DNA of 64,000 bases, from the NCBI RefSeq assembly GCF_049532905.1, contig NZ_CP064032.1:1302001-1366000 (forward strand). Direction: 5' to 3'. Positions 1 through 8,449 of this stretch are shown one piece after another (the first letter of the stretch is position 1; every line of letters starts with the position of its first letter). Below the pieces are notes generated by a model that had not been told where the DNA came from, did no database searches, and worked only from the letters and a program-made list of their open reading frames with translations. Origin of the DNA: Dyella_B nitratireducens. Lineage in GTDB: Bacteria > Pseudomonadota > Gammaproteobacteria > Xanthomonadales > Rhodanobacteraceae. Both the position numbers and the translations under genes were made by a program.

Positions 1-128
1 CGGTAAGCCTGCTCGCCAATGGTAAGAGCATCGCCTGGCAGCAGCAGGCGGATGGTCTGCATCTGACGCTGCCGGCACAACCGGCAGGCGACTACGCCTA
101 CGTCTATCGTATTGAACTGGCCAAGTAA
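1..128 (+). CDS. C-terminal end of a glycoside hydrolase, probably GH29 alpha-L-fucosidase (partial)
   Basis: Only the last 41 codons are inside the window, read in the frame that ends at the TAA at 126-128. The tail contains LTLPAQPAGDYAYVYRIEL, a beta-sandwich ending of the kind that closes GH29 alpha-L-fucosidases, where an 'LP...YAYV' strand precedes the C-terminus. The assignment rests on that resemblance and on the neighbours: the stop codon is followed after one base by the start of a secreted GH18 enzyme and then GH3, GH35 and GH20 enzymes, a set suited to stripping complex glycans. No catalytic residue is visible, so another beta-sandwich hydrolase cannot be excluded. Confidence 0.45.
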   Translation, partial: VSLLANGKSIAWQQQADGLHLTLPAQPAGDYAYVYRIELAK

Positions 129-129
129 T

Positions 130-1179
130 ATGAAAAAGCTTGTCTGCTTTCTCGCTGCGGCACTGGCATGCAGCGTGGCTTATGCAAAACAGCCGACAGC
201 GTTGTTCTATTTGATGAGCACGCAGAAGTCGACCAACTCCTTCACCGCGCATATCGACAAGATCGGCTTGCTGGTGCCCACCTGGTACCAGGTGGACGCA
301 GAGGGCTTGGTGAACGGCGGTCCGGACAACTACGTGCTTGATCTGGCCAAGCAGCATCGTTTGCCGGTGACACCGATCATGTCCATGTCGGCTGGACGCA
401 AGGGCTTCCACGATCTGCTGCATGACGAGACCGCCAAGCAACACCTGATCGAGTCGATGCTGCAACAGGCGGCCGAGCATGGTTATGCCGGCTACCAGTT
501 CGACTTTGAAAGCATCTCCTGGACGGATCGCGATGCCTACACCTTGTTGGTGAAGCAGACGGCGGAGGCCTTGCACAAGCACGGCCTGACGCTGTCCATC
601 GCCGTGGTACCCAATGGGCCTGGGCATGCGGGTGAAGGTCCGTTCTCCAAATGGATGTGGCAGTACTGGCGTGGCGCTTATGACCTGGCTGCGCTTGGCA
701 AATACGCCGATCTCATCTGCCTGATGACTTACGATCAGCATACCCGTTGGACCACGCCAGGTCCCGTCGATGCCATGCCGTGGATGCTCGATCAGCTGAA
801 GTACGCGTTGACCTTGGTGCCGAAGCAGAAGCTTTCGCTCGGCATCGCGCTGTATGGCTATCGCTGGTACACCGGCAATCCGGTGCGTGAGGACGGCAGC
901 GAAGCGTCCAATATCTCGGCCACCTACATCGATGCAGACGAATCGATTCCATTGGCGCAGGAACAAAAAGCCGTCGTGCAATGGGATCCGGTGGAGCACG
1001 AGTCCTGGTACTACTTCTATCGCGACGATATGCGCGAGTGGGTGTTCATGCCCGACGCGCACAGTTTTCGCGACCGCTATGCGCTGGTGAAGCAATACGA
1101 TCTGGAAGGGTTCTGCTCCTGGGTATTGGGCGCGGAGGATCCCAAGGTGTGGGATGAGTTGCCGGTGGTTGAGCGTTGA
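130..1179 (+). CDS. Secreted GH18-family glycoside hydrolase (chitinase / endo-N-acetylglucosaminidase-like)
   Basis: This 349-residue protein starts at ATG 130, one base after the preceding stop; an in-frame start at 112 would overlap that gene and give no proper signal peptide. MKKLVCFLAAALACSVAYA is a clear Sec signal peptide, so the enzyme acts in the periplasm or outside. The GH18 barrel strand reads GYQFDFESI, a form of the DxxDxDxE motif with Glu127 as the presumed acid, followed by LSIAVVPN, LICLMTYDQH (strand with the MTYD motif) and LGIALYGYRWY. In a locus with fucosidase, galactosidase and hexosaminidase, an endo-beta-N-acetylglucosaminidase releasing N-glycans is as likely as chitinase. 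Substrate is inferred; the family is seen. Confidence 0.85.
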   Translation: MKKLVCFLAAALACSVAYAKQPTALFYLMSTQKSTNSFTAHIDKIGLLVPTWYQVDAEGLVNGGPDNYVLDLAKQHRLPVTPIMSMSAGRKGFHDLLHDETAKQHLIESMLQQAAEHGYAGYQFDFESISWTDRDAYTLLVKQTAEALHKHGLTLSIAVVPNGPGHAGEGPFSKWMWQYWRGAYDLAALGKYADLICLMTYDQHTRWTTPGPVDAMPWMLDQLKYALTLVPKQKLSLGIALYGYRWYTGNPVREDGSEASNISATYIDADESIPLAQEQKAVVQWDPVEHESWYYFYRDDMREWVFMPDAHSFRDRYALVKQYDLEGFCSWVLGAEDPKVWDELPVVER

Positions 1180-1186
1180 ATTCACT

Positions 1187-1262
1187 CGTAGGTTGGGGTG
1201 TAAACCCCAACATCGCCATCTCGATTCATACGATCATGTTGGGGTTTACACCCCAACCTACG
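1187..1262. repeat. Perfect 27-bp inverted repeat (REP-like hairpin)
   Basis: Positions 1187-1213 and 1236-1262 are exact reverse complements, separated by 22 bases. Each arm is itself nearly self-complementary around TTGGGGT...ACCCCAA. It lies between the GH18 stop and the GH3 start, where the stem could act as an mRNA-stabilising or partial terminator structure. Degenerate relatives of the same GGTTGGGGT/ACCCCAACC theme occur at 32801-32864 and 60644-60680, so this is a dispersed genomic repeat and not a gene-specific site. Confidence 0.85.
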
Positions 1263-1315
1263 ATTGGCCTTCATTGACATGAAGGTGTAGAGGACAACGG
1301 AGCAGGCTTTCAACC

Positions 1316-3919
1316 ATGCATATAAAGCTGCCGCGTCTTGCCGCAATGGTCGGCCTTCTGCTCACGGCAGCGAGCGCCGTTGCTCAGAACACGAGTGTTG
1401 ACTCCAAAGCGGTCACACTCGTCGCCAAGATGACGCTGCCCGAAAAAGTCGCTCAAGTACAAAGCGGCGCCCCAGCCATCCCGCGCCTTCATATTGCCGC
1501 CTACGACTGGTGGAGCGAAGGTCTCCACGGTATCGCGCGTAACGGTTACGCGACCGTTTTCCCGCAAGCCATCGGCCTCGCCGCCAGTTGGGATACGCAA
1601 CTGCTACAACAGGTCGGTACCACCGTCTCCACCGAGGCGCGCGCCAAGTTCAACGCCATCGGTGCCGGCCGCGATCATGCGCGCTACGACGGGCTCACTA
1701 TCTGGTCGCCCAACATCAATATCTTCCGCGACCCACGCTGGGGCAGGGGACAGGAAACCTATGGCGAGGATCCTTTCCTCACTGGCCAGCTCGCCGTCCA
1801 TTTCATTCATGGCATCCAGGGCGACGATCCCGACCATCCGCGCGCCATCGCCACGCCCAAGCACTTTGTCGTGCACAGCGGGCCGGAAGCGGGCAGGCAT
1901 GGTTTCGATGTGGATGTATCGCCGCATGATCTGGAAGCCACGTACCTGCCGGCGTTTCGCGCTGCCGTCACGGAAGGCCACGCTGATTCGGTGATGTGCG
2001 CCTATAACGCGCTCCATGGCACGCCGGTATGCGCGGATAACGATCTGCTGGCGACACGGCTGCGTCGCGACTGGGGTTTCAAAGGCTTTGTCGTGTCCGA
2101 CTGCGATGCGGTCGACGACATGACCAAGTTCCATTATTTCAAGCCGGACAACGCGCAATCGTCTGCGGCATCGATCCAGGCCGGTACGGATCTGGATTGC
2201 GGCAATGCGTATGCCGACCTGCTCGAAGCCGTGAACAAGGGCTACCTGCAGGAATCGGTCATCGATACGGCACTTACGCGGTTGTTTACCGCGCGTTATC
2301 GCCTAGGCGAATGGGGTGACGACAAGAGTCCGTACGATGGCATCGGCATGGATCAGGTCGATAGCTCCAAGCATCGGCAGCTGGCCCTGCTGGCGGCACT
2401 GGAATCCATCGTGCTGTTGAAGAATGAAAACAACACGCTGCCGTTGCAATCCGGTACACGCCTTGCCGTGATCGGTCCCAATGCCGATACGCTGGAGACG
2501 CTGGAAGCCAATTATCACGGCACTGCACGTGCGCCGGTAACACCGCTTGCTGGTCTGCGCGAGCGCTTCGGCGCCGATCACATTCGCTATGCGCAAGGCG
2601 CACCCATTGCGGAAGGCGTGCCGATCACGATTCCCGAAACCGCGCTGCATACGGCAAGCGGAAGCACCGGCCTCACCGGCGAATATTTCGATCATGCCGA
2701 TTTCAACGGCAAGCCCGCCTTGACGCGAACGGATCGCGTGGTCGACTTCGATTGGGATCAGGTAACGCCGATCGATGGTCAGCATGATGGTCGTTATGCC
2801 GTGCGATGGACTGGCGAATGGTTGCCGCCTGGCGCAGGCGATTACACCTTGGCGTTGCATGTGGACCGTTGTTTCGACTGCAACAAGCAGCACGATCCGG
2901 TGCACCTGTATGTCGATGGCCGCGAGGTGCTCGACGATAACGGTGACGACTCATCTATGCAGACCGTGCTGCATGTTGCCGATACGCGTTCGCATACGAT
3001 CCGTCTTGAGTACGTGCATAGCGGCCAGGACCAGGGCATACGCTTGCAGTGGCTGGCGCCAGAACAGGCTCAGTTGGCCAAAGCGGAAGCAGCCGTGCGT
3101 GATGCCGATGCCACTGTTGCCTTCATCGGTCTGTCGCCGGACGTGGAAGGCGAGGAGCTGAAGGTCGACGTGCCCGGCTTCAACGGCGGTGATCGCACCG
3201 ATATCGGTTTGCCGCCATCGCAGCAAGCCATGCTTGAACGCGCAGCTGCCGGTGGCAAGCCACTGATCGTCGTGCTGATGTCGGGCAGTGCCGTCGCGTT
3301 GAACTGGGCGAAAGAGCACGCCAGCGCCGTCGTGGCAGCGTGGTATCCGGGTGAAGAGGGTGGTCGTGCCGTGGCGCGGGTATTGGCTGGCGATTACAAC
3401 CCAGGTGGGCGCCTGCCAGTGACTTTCTATCGTTCCACGCGCGACTTGCCGCCGTTTGTGAGCTATGCGATGAAGGAGCGCACTTATCGCTACTTCACGG
3501 GCACCCCGCTTTATCCGTTCGGTTACGGCTTGAGCTATACGCACTTCGCCTATGCACAGCCGCAACTCTCGACCACCAAGCTCGATGCCGGCAAGACGCT
3601 CACTGTGAGCGCCCTGGTGCGTAACGATGGCGATCGCGATGGTGACGAAGTGGTGCAGGTGTATCTCGATGCGCCGGATGATGCGCTGGCGCCGCGTCAT
3701 GCGCTGGTTGGCTTTCAGCGCGTGCATTTGCGTGCGAAAGAAAGCCGGCGTGTGACGTTTGAACTGGCACCGCGGCCATTAAGCCATGTCGATGCCCTGG
3801 GGCAGCGTGCGGTGATGGCAGGACATTACCGTCTGTTTGTCGGTGGTGGCCAGCCTGGTTACAGCGAAGGGGTAACGGCACAGTTTGTCATCGACGGACG
3901 CGAGGCATTGCCACGATGA
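1316..3919 (+). CDS. Secreted GH3 beta-glycosidase with PA14 insertion (beta-glucosidase / beta-xylosidase type)
   Basis: An 867-residue exported enzyme; the signal peptide ends near ASAVAQ (residue 24). The GH3 N-terminal barrel spans about residues 30-340, with the nucleophile Asp262 in GFVVSDCDAV and the substrate-binding KHF (ATPKHFVVHSG). The GH3 C-terminal sandwich is split by a PA14 domain at about 450-590 (TGEYFDHADFNG ... IRLEYVHSGQDQGIRLQW), and a fibronectin-III-like domain closes the protein. PA14 insertions in GH3 enzymes commonly shape the active-site entrance and favour short oligosaccharides. The sequence near YDWWSEGLHG resembles xylan 1,4-beta-xylosidases as much as beta-glucosidases. 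It overlaps the following GH35 gene by four bases (ATGA), indicating co-translation. Confidence 0.9.
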   Translation: MHIKLPRLAAMVGLLLTAASAVAQNTSVDSKAVTLVAKMTLPEKVAQVQSGAPAIPRLHIAAYDWWSEGLHGIARNGYATVFPQAIGLAASWDTQLLQQVGTTVSTEARAKFNAIGAGRDHARYDGLTIWSPNINIFRDPRWGRGQETYGEDPFLTGQLAVHFIHGIQGDDPDHPRAIATPKHFVVHSGPEAGRHGFDVDVSPHDLEATYLPAFRAAVTEGHADSVMCAYNALHGTPVCADNDLLATRLRRDWGFKGFVVSDCDAVDDMTKFHYFKPDNAQSSAASIQAGTDLDCGNAYADLLEAVNKGYLQESVIDTALTRLFTARYRLGEWGDDKSPYDGIGMDQVDSSKHRQLALLAALESIVLLKNENNTLPLQSGTRLAVIGPNADTLETLEANYHGTARAPVTPLAGLRERFGADHIRYAQGAPIAEGVPITIPETALHTASGSTGLTGEYFDHADFNGKPALTRTDRVVDFDWDQVTPIDGQHDGRYAVRWTGEWLPPGAGDYTLALHVDRCFDCNKQHDPVHLYVDGREVLDDNGDDSSMQTVLHVADTRSHTIRLEYVHSGQDQGIRLQWLAPEQAQLAKAEAAVRDADATVAFIGLSPDVEGEELKVDVPGFNGGDRTDIGLPPSQQAMLERAAAGGKPLIVVLMSGSAVALNWAKEHASAVVAAWYPGEEGGRAVARVLAGDYNPGGRLPVTFYRSTRDLPPFVSYAMKERTYRYFTGTPLYPFGYGLSYTHFAYAQPQLSTTKLDAGKTLTVSALVRNDGDRDGDEVVQVYLDAPDDALAPRHALVGFQRVHLRAKESRRVTFELAPRPLSHVDALGQRAVMAGHYRLFVGGGQPGYSEGVTAQFVIDGREALPR

Positions 3920-5757
3920 AAGCGAACGCATGGTTTGCAGCATGCTTGCTTGGCGCCACCTTTCTACTGAGCACGCCACTCCAGGCGAAAACGCCCATCA
4001 CCATCGAAGGCAGCCATTTCATTCGTGCCGGCAAGCCGCACCAGATCATCTCCGGCTCGATGGATTTCCAACGCATCCCACGTGCCTACTGGCAGGACCA
4101 CCTGCAAAAAGCACGCGCGATGGGCTTGAATGCCATCACTACGTACGTGTACTGGAATCTGGTCGAGCCCAAACCAGGACAGTTCGATTTCAGCGGCGAC
4201 AATGACGTCGCCGCATTCGTGCGCATGGCACAGGCCCAAGGGCTCGACGTGATCCTGCGCCCGGGCCCTTATGTATGCGCCGAATGGGAAGCGGGCGGCT
4301 TTCCTGCCTGGCTGTTCGCCGATCCACATCTGCATGTGCGCACGCAGGACCCGACATATCTCAAAGCTGTAGATCGTTATTTTCAGCGTTTGGGCCGGGA
4401 GTTGTCGCCGCTGATGGCGGCGCACGGCGGTCCGATCGTCGCCGTGCAGGTGGAGAACGAGTACGGCTCATACGGCGATGACCGCGTGTACATGGAAGAC
4501 ATTCACCAGGCGCTGGTTCGCGCCGGTCTGGGCACCGATATCCTGTTTACCTCCGACGGCGCCGATGAACTGCGCAACGACACGCTGCCCGGCGTGCTTG
4601 CCGTGGTGAATTTCAACACTGGCGAAGCGAAGAGCGCATTCAAAACGCTTGAGGCATTTCGTCCCGATCAACCACGAATGGCTGGCGAATACTGGGCCGG
4701 CTGGTTCGATCACTGGGGTGAACCGCACGCGCACACGGATGCGACCGTGCAAGCCAAGGAACTGGCGTGGATGTTGAGCCAGGGCTATTCGCTCAACGTT
4801 TTCGTGTTCGAAGGCGGCACCACCTTCGGCTTCATGAATGGCGCCAATTTCCAGGGCAATCCCAGCGATCATTACGCGCCGCAAACCACCAGTTACGACT
4901 ATGACGCGCCGCTGGACGAAGCCGGCCGGCCAAAACCGAAATTCGCGACGTTTCGTGCCGTGATCGCCAAAGCCACCGGTATCACGCCGCCACCGTTGCC
5001 CGCACCTACGCCGTTCATGGACGTACCCGCGGTTACGCTGAGCGAATCGGCATCGCTGTGGGACAACCTGCCGGAACCGATCACCGTAGACCAGCCACAA
5101 TCCATGGAGCAGTTCGGCCAGGCCTACGGCTACATCCTTTATCGCACGCAAGTCAGCGGGGCCATTCAAGGGCAGCTTTATCTGGGTGACGTGCGCGACT
5201 ACGCATCGATCTACGTTGACCACAAACTGGTGGGCACGGTGGATCGGCGGCTCAAGCAGGTGAGCTTGCCTGTCACCATCGATGCGGGTGAGCACACGCT
5301 GGACGTGTTGGTGGAGAACACCGGGCGTATCAACTACGGACCGCATCTTGCGGATGGCCGCGCAGGACTCGTTGATCCAGTGATGCTCGACGGCAAGGCA
5401 CTGCATGGTTGGCAGGTGTACCCATTGCCGATGACCTCAGCGGATGCCATTCGTGGTTGGACCACGCAAGCTGTAGAAGGGCCTGCGTTTCATCGCGGTC
5501 ACTTCACCTTGGCGGCGTTGGCCGATACGTTTCTGGACGTAACTGCGTTCGGCAAAGGCTTTGTGTGGGTCAACAGCCACAACCTCGGGCGTATCTGGGA
5601 TATCGGCCCGCAGCGTTCGCTCTATTTACCGGCGCCATGGTTGCAGCAGGGCGACAACACCGTGGTGGTGTTTGATTTGAAGACGCCGAAGCAGGCGGTG
5701 GTGCGTGGTGTAAGGCAGTCGATCTGGTCGATGCCGGACGTAAAGACGTCTGAGTGA
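3916..5757 (+). CDS. Secreted GH35 beta-galactosidase
   Basis: A 613-residue protein with signal peptide (cleavage near TPLQA-K). It hydrolyses terminal beta-D-galactose from oligosaccharides. The GH35 barrel occupies about residues 27-350: ITTYVYWNLVEPKPGQ and LRPGPYVCAEWEAGGFPAW are hallmark blocks, VQVENEYGSYG carries the acid/base Glu182, and GEYWAGWFDHWG carries the nucleophile Glu258. Beta-sandwich, jelly-roll-like domains follow (about 390-600). Its ATG overlaps the GH3 stop, so the two are translationally coupled. Within this locus it would remove galactose from complex glycan antennae, exposing N-acetylglucosamine for the GH20 enzyme encoded downstream. Confidence 0.93.
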   Translation: MKANAWFAACLLGATFLLSTPLQAKTPITIEGSHFIRAGKPHQIISGSMDFQRIPRAYWQDHLQKARAMGLNAITTYVYWNLVEPKPGQFDFSGDNDVAAFVRMAQAQGLDVILRPGPYVCAEWEAGGFPAWLFADPHLHVRTQDPTYLKAVDRYFQRLGRELSPLMAAHGGPIVAVQVENEYGSYGDDRVYMEDIHQALVRAGLGTDILFTSDGADELRNDTLPGVLAVVNFNTGEAKSAFKTLEAFRPDQPRMAGEYWAGWFDHWGEPHAHTDATVQAKELAWMLSQGYSLNVFVFEGGTTFGFMNGANFQGNPSDHYAPQTTSYDYDAPLDEAGRPKPKFATFRAVIAKATGITPPPLPAPTPFMDVPAVTLSESASLWDNLPEPITVDQPQSMEQFGQAYGYILYRTQVSGAIQGQLYLGDVRDYASIYVDHKLVGTVDRRLKQVSLPVTIDAGEHTLDVLVENTGRINYGPHLADGRAGLVDPVMLDGKALHGWQVYPLPMTSADAIRGWTTQAVEGPAFHRGHFTLAALADTFLDVTAFGKGFVWVNSHNLGRIWDIGPQRSLYLPAPWLQQGDNTVVVFDLKTPKQAVVRGVRQSIWSMPDVKTSE

Positions 5758-5789
5758 ATGACGATGAGGCACGATGAGGGCATTGAGTG

Positions 5790-6863
5790 ATGTTTCGATA
5801 TTTGTTTTCTCCAAAGCAAACAGCCCGTCATTTGCCACAAGCATGCCGTGTACTTATTTTGTTGCTCGGTGTGCCGACCCTAGCCATGGCAGACAACAAC
5901 CCCATCGTGCTACGCGAATTCATCGCCACGACACCGCCCACCAAACAAAGCCACGCCTCCACTATCGTCGAAACACCTGCCGGCCTCGTCACCGCCTGGT
6001 TCGGCGGCAAACAAGAGCGCGACCCCAGTGTCGGCATCTGGTTATCGCGGCAAATACATGGTCACTGGACCACGCCAGTCGAAGTGGCCAACGGTGTACA
6101 ACCGGATGGGCACCGCGAACCCACCTGGAACCCGGTGCTGTTTCTTCCGCACCAAGGACCCCTGATGCTGTTCTACAAAGTCGGGCCAGATCCACAGCAC
6201 TGGCACGGCTTGCTCAAGACGTCTACCGACAACGGCGCGCATTGGTCCCAAGCGCATGCTCTGCCGGATGGTTTGCTTGGCCCGATCAAAGACAAGCCGG
6301 TGCAACTCACCGACGGCAGCATCGTCGCCCCATCGAGCACGGAGTTGGGGCGCTGGACGATTCATTTCGAGCTTTCCAGCGACGGCGGAGCGACCTGGCA
6401 ACAGAGCCAGCCCGTCCCCAATCCCCATGCGATCGAGGCTATCCAACCTAGCCTGTTGCCATGGCGCAACGGCAAGCTGCAGGCGATCGGACGTACCAAG
6501 CAAAATCACCTGTTCACCACCTGGTCCGCCGATGGCGGGCATACCTGGTCCGAGCTGAAGCTGCTGGACCTGCCCAACCCCAACTCTGGCATCGATGCGG
6601 TGATGCTCGCCGACGGCCGCGCCTGTCTGGTCTACAACCCGACCGTGCACGGCAAGGATTGGTGGAATGGCCGCGGCACGCTCGCCGTGGCCGTCTCACC
6701 CGATGGAGAGCATTGGAAACAGGTACTTACGCTGGAACAGAGCTCCGGCGCCGAGTTCTCCTACCCGGCCGTGATCCAGGCAGGAGATGGCCGGATACAC
6801 ATTACTTATACGTGGAAGCGGCTGCGCATTGCCCACGTGGTGCTCGATCCGGGGCAGCTCTGA
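5790..6863 (+). CDS. Secreted sialidase-fold (BNR / Asp-box) protein
   Basis: About 357 residues with an N-terminal hydrophobic signal segment ending near LAMA-DNN. The body is a six-bladed-propeller type protein: Asp-box motifs (SxDxGxxW) are visible as STDNGAHW, SSDGGATW and SADGGHTW, with a degenerate SPDGEHW. Its overall form is that of exo-alpha-sialidase-related proteins (BNR_2 group). I chose ATG 5790; GTG 5787 is directly adjacent and equally possible. In a glycan-degrading operon it may remove an acidic or capping sugar, but the arginine triad of true sialidases could not be assigned with confidence, so the substrate is unknown. It follows the GH35 gene by about 30 bases. Confidence 0.75.
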   Translation: MFRYLFSPKQTARHLPQACRVLILLLGVPTLAMADNNPIVLREFIATTPPTKQSHASTIVETPAGLVTAWFGGKQERDPSVGIWLSRQIHGHWTTPVEVANGVQPDGHREPTWNPVLFLPHQGPLMLFYKVGPDPQHWHGLLKTSTDNGAHWSQAHALPDGLLGPIKDKPVQLTDGSIVAPSSTELGRWTIHFELSSDGGATWQQSQPVPNPHAIEAIQPSLLPWRNGKLQAIGRTKQNHLFTTWSADGGHTWSELKLLDLPNPNSGIDAVMLADGRACLVYNPTVHGKDWWNGRGTLAVAVSPDGEHWKQVLTLEQSSGAEFSYPAVIQAGDGRIHITYTWKRLRIAHVVLDPGQL

Positions 6864-7094
6864 GGCCTGCCTGATCATTCAAGGGTACGTAAATTGTTAC
6901 GAATGTTTGCATTCTGTTGCGTCGCGACTTGCCACGATCTAAACAGGGCGTATAAGCTCACTATCAGATATATATGAACTGGACGTTCGTATATGAATGA
7001 CCCGAAAGGGTAGGTGCCGGGGGAGATATGAGGGTTGCAGTTCAACTGCATAAATTCATCACGACTCGACCGATTTTCGGCGCGGGGTGGCATC

Positions 7095-8213
7095 GTGCGT
7101 GACGATGGCAATTATAAGAGCTACAGCGCTGCGCACAGTAGTTCCTCGGAAGCATTCCTTGCTGACGCTGCTTCACACAGCGAAACCGTATCGTCGGCAC
7201 TCGTGAACTCATCGCCTGGCAACCAAGAAGTTTTCCTCGCCGCCGACGTCGGCGGTACGCATGCACGCATCGGCCTGATTGCTTTTCAACCAGGGCAGGG
7301 CGTTCCCGCCACGCTCGCGTATCGCGTGTACAAGTGTGCGGATTTTTCCAGCTTCGATGCGATCGTGCGCGCTTTTTGCGATGCATTCTCGGTAGAGCCG
7401 CAGCGCCTTGCGCTGGCGTGCGCAGGGTTCCTGCACGAAGGCGAAGTGGTCAACAACAATTTGCGTTGGCCCATCGTTCCGGCTGATCTGGAAAAGACGC
7501 TGGCGTTGAGCGAAGTGAAAGTGCTCAACGATTTCGAAGCGCTCGCTTACGGCACCGCTTATCTGGATCCTGCCAGTGCGGTCACGCTGCACGATCCCCG
7601 CCGCAACAAGCAAGCCGAGGAAGGTCCGGTGGTCGTCGTCGGACCCGGCACGGGCCTGGGTGTAGCGGTGCGGTTGCCCGGCTCACCTCCGCAGGTGCTG
7701 GCTACGGAAGCCGGCCATATTCAACTGGCGGCACGCGTTGGGCGGGAGCAAACTGTGCTCGGCGAACTGGTGGCGCCTGATACGCATATTCCTTACGACT
7801 CGGTATTGTCAGGTCCTGGTTTGCTGCGTTTGTATCAAGCAGTGTGCCGCCTGGATGGCGTGCCGTGTGAATGTCACGAACCTGCCGCCATCACCGCCGC
7901 AGCATGCGACGGTACGAATGCGCAAGCGGTGGAAACCTTGCAACTGTTCTGTGGATGGCTGGGTTCCTTTGCAGGCGACCTGGCCATGCTTTACGGTGCC
8001 ACGGGGGGCATCTACGTTGCGGGTGGCTTCCTGTCGCGCATGACCGGTTTCATGGCGAAGAGCAGCTTCGTCAGCCGTTTTCTGGACAAGGGAGTGATGC
8101 GTCCGTTCCAGCAGACCGTACCTGTGCATGTGGTGGATCACGCGCAATTGGGCGTGATCGGCGCGGCGAGCTGGCTGATGAATCACGCCCCACAACAAGC
8201 TGTGCAGGAGTGA
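7095..8213 (+). CDS. glk: Glucokinase
   Basis: Phosphorylates glucose to glucose-6-phosphate with ATP in the cytoplasm. The ATP-binding block FLAADVGGTHARIG, the sugar-binding LNDFEALAYG and EAGHIQLAARVG, the phosphate loop VVGPGTGLGVAV and the late YVAGGFLSRM block identify the Glk (non-ROK) family. The start is uncertain. The frame is open upstream to a TTG at 7035; GTG 7095 follows a GGGGTGG sequence and gives 372 residues; GTG 7203 would give 336 residues, closest to normal family length, but lacks a clear ribosome binding site. The position between glycosidases and a TonB receptor suggests it captures glucose released by this locus. Confidence 0.9.
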   Translation: MRDDGNYKSYSAAHSSSSEAFLADAASHSETVSSALVNSSPGNQEVFLAADVGGTHARIGLIAFQPGQGVPATLAYRVYKCADFSSFDAIVRAFCDAFSVEPQRLALACAGFLHEGEVVNNNLRWPIVPADLEKTLALSEVKVLNDFEALAYGTAYLDPASAVTLHDPRRNKQAEEGPVVVVGPGTGLGVAVRLPGSPPQVLATEAGHIQLAARVGREQTVLGELVAPDTHIPYDSVLSGPGLLRLYQAVCRLDGVPCECHEPAAITAAACDGTNAQAVETLQLFCGWLGSFAGDLAMLYGATGGIYVAGGFLSRMTGFMAKSSFVSRFLDKGVMRPFQQTVPVHVVDHAQLGVIGAASWLMNHAPQQAVQE

Positions 8214-8449
8214 CGGGAACGCCTGCTTGCAGGCATCCCTTTTTGGTGCATCGACGGGAAGGCGATGTTCTGACAACCAGACCGGAGGAACGTACCTATC
8301 TTCCACATACCCGATGCCGTTTGACCCATGAAGCTTCGGCTCGACCGGAGCACGTATAAACAGACCCACACATGCCAGCTTCGACTTGATTTTGTAGTCA
8401 GGGGAGTCGAGGCGGCCAGCAACAGCGCTTTTTACCGGGAGGGGACAAT

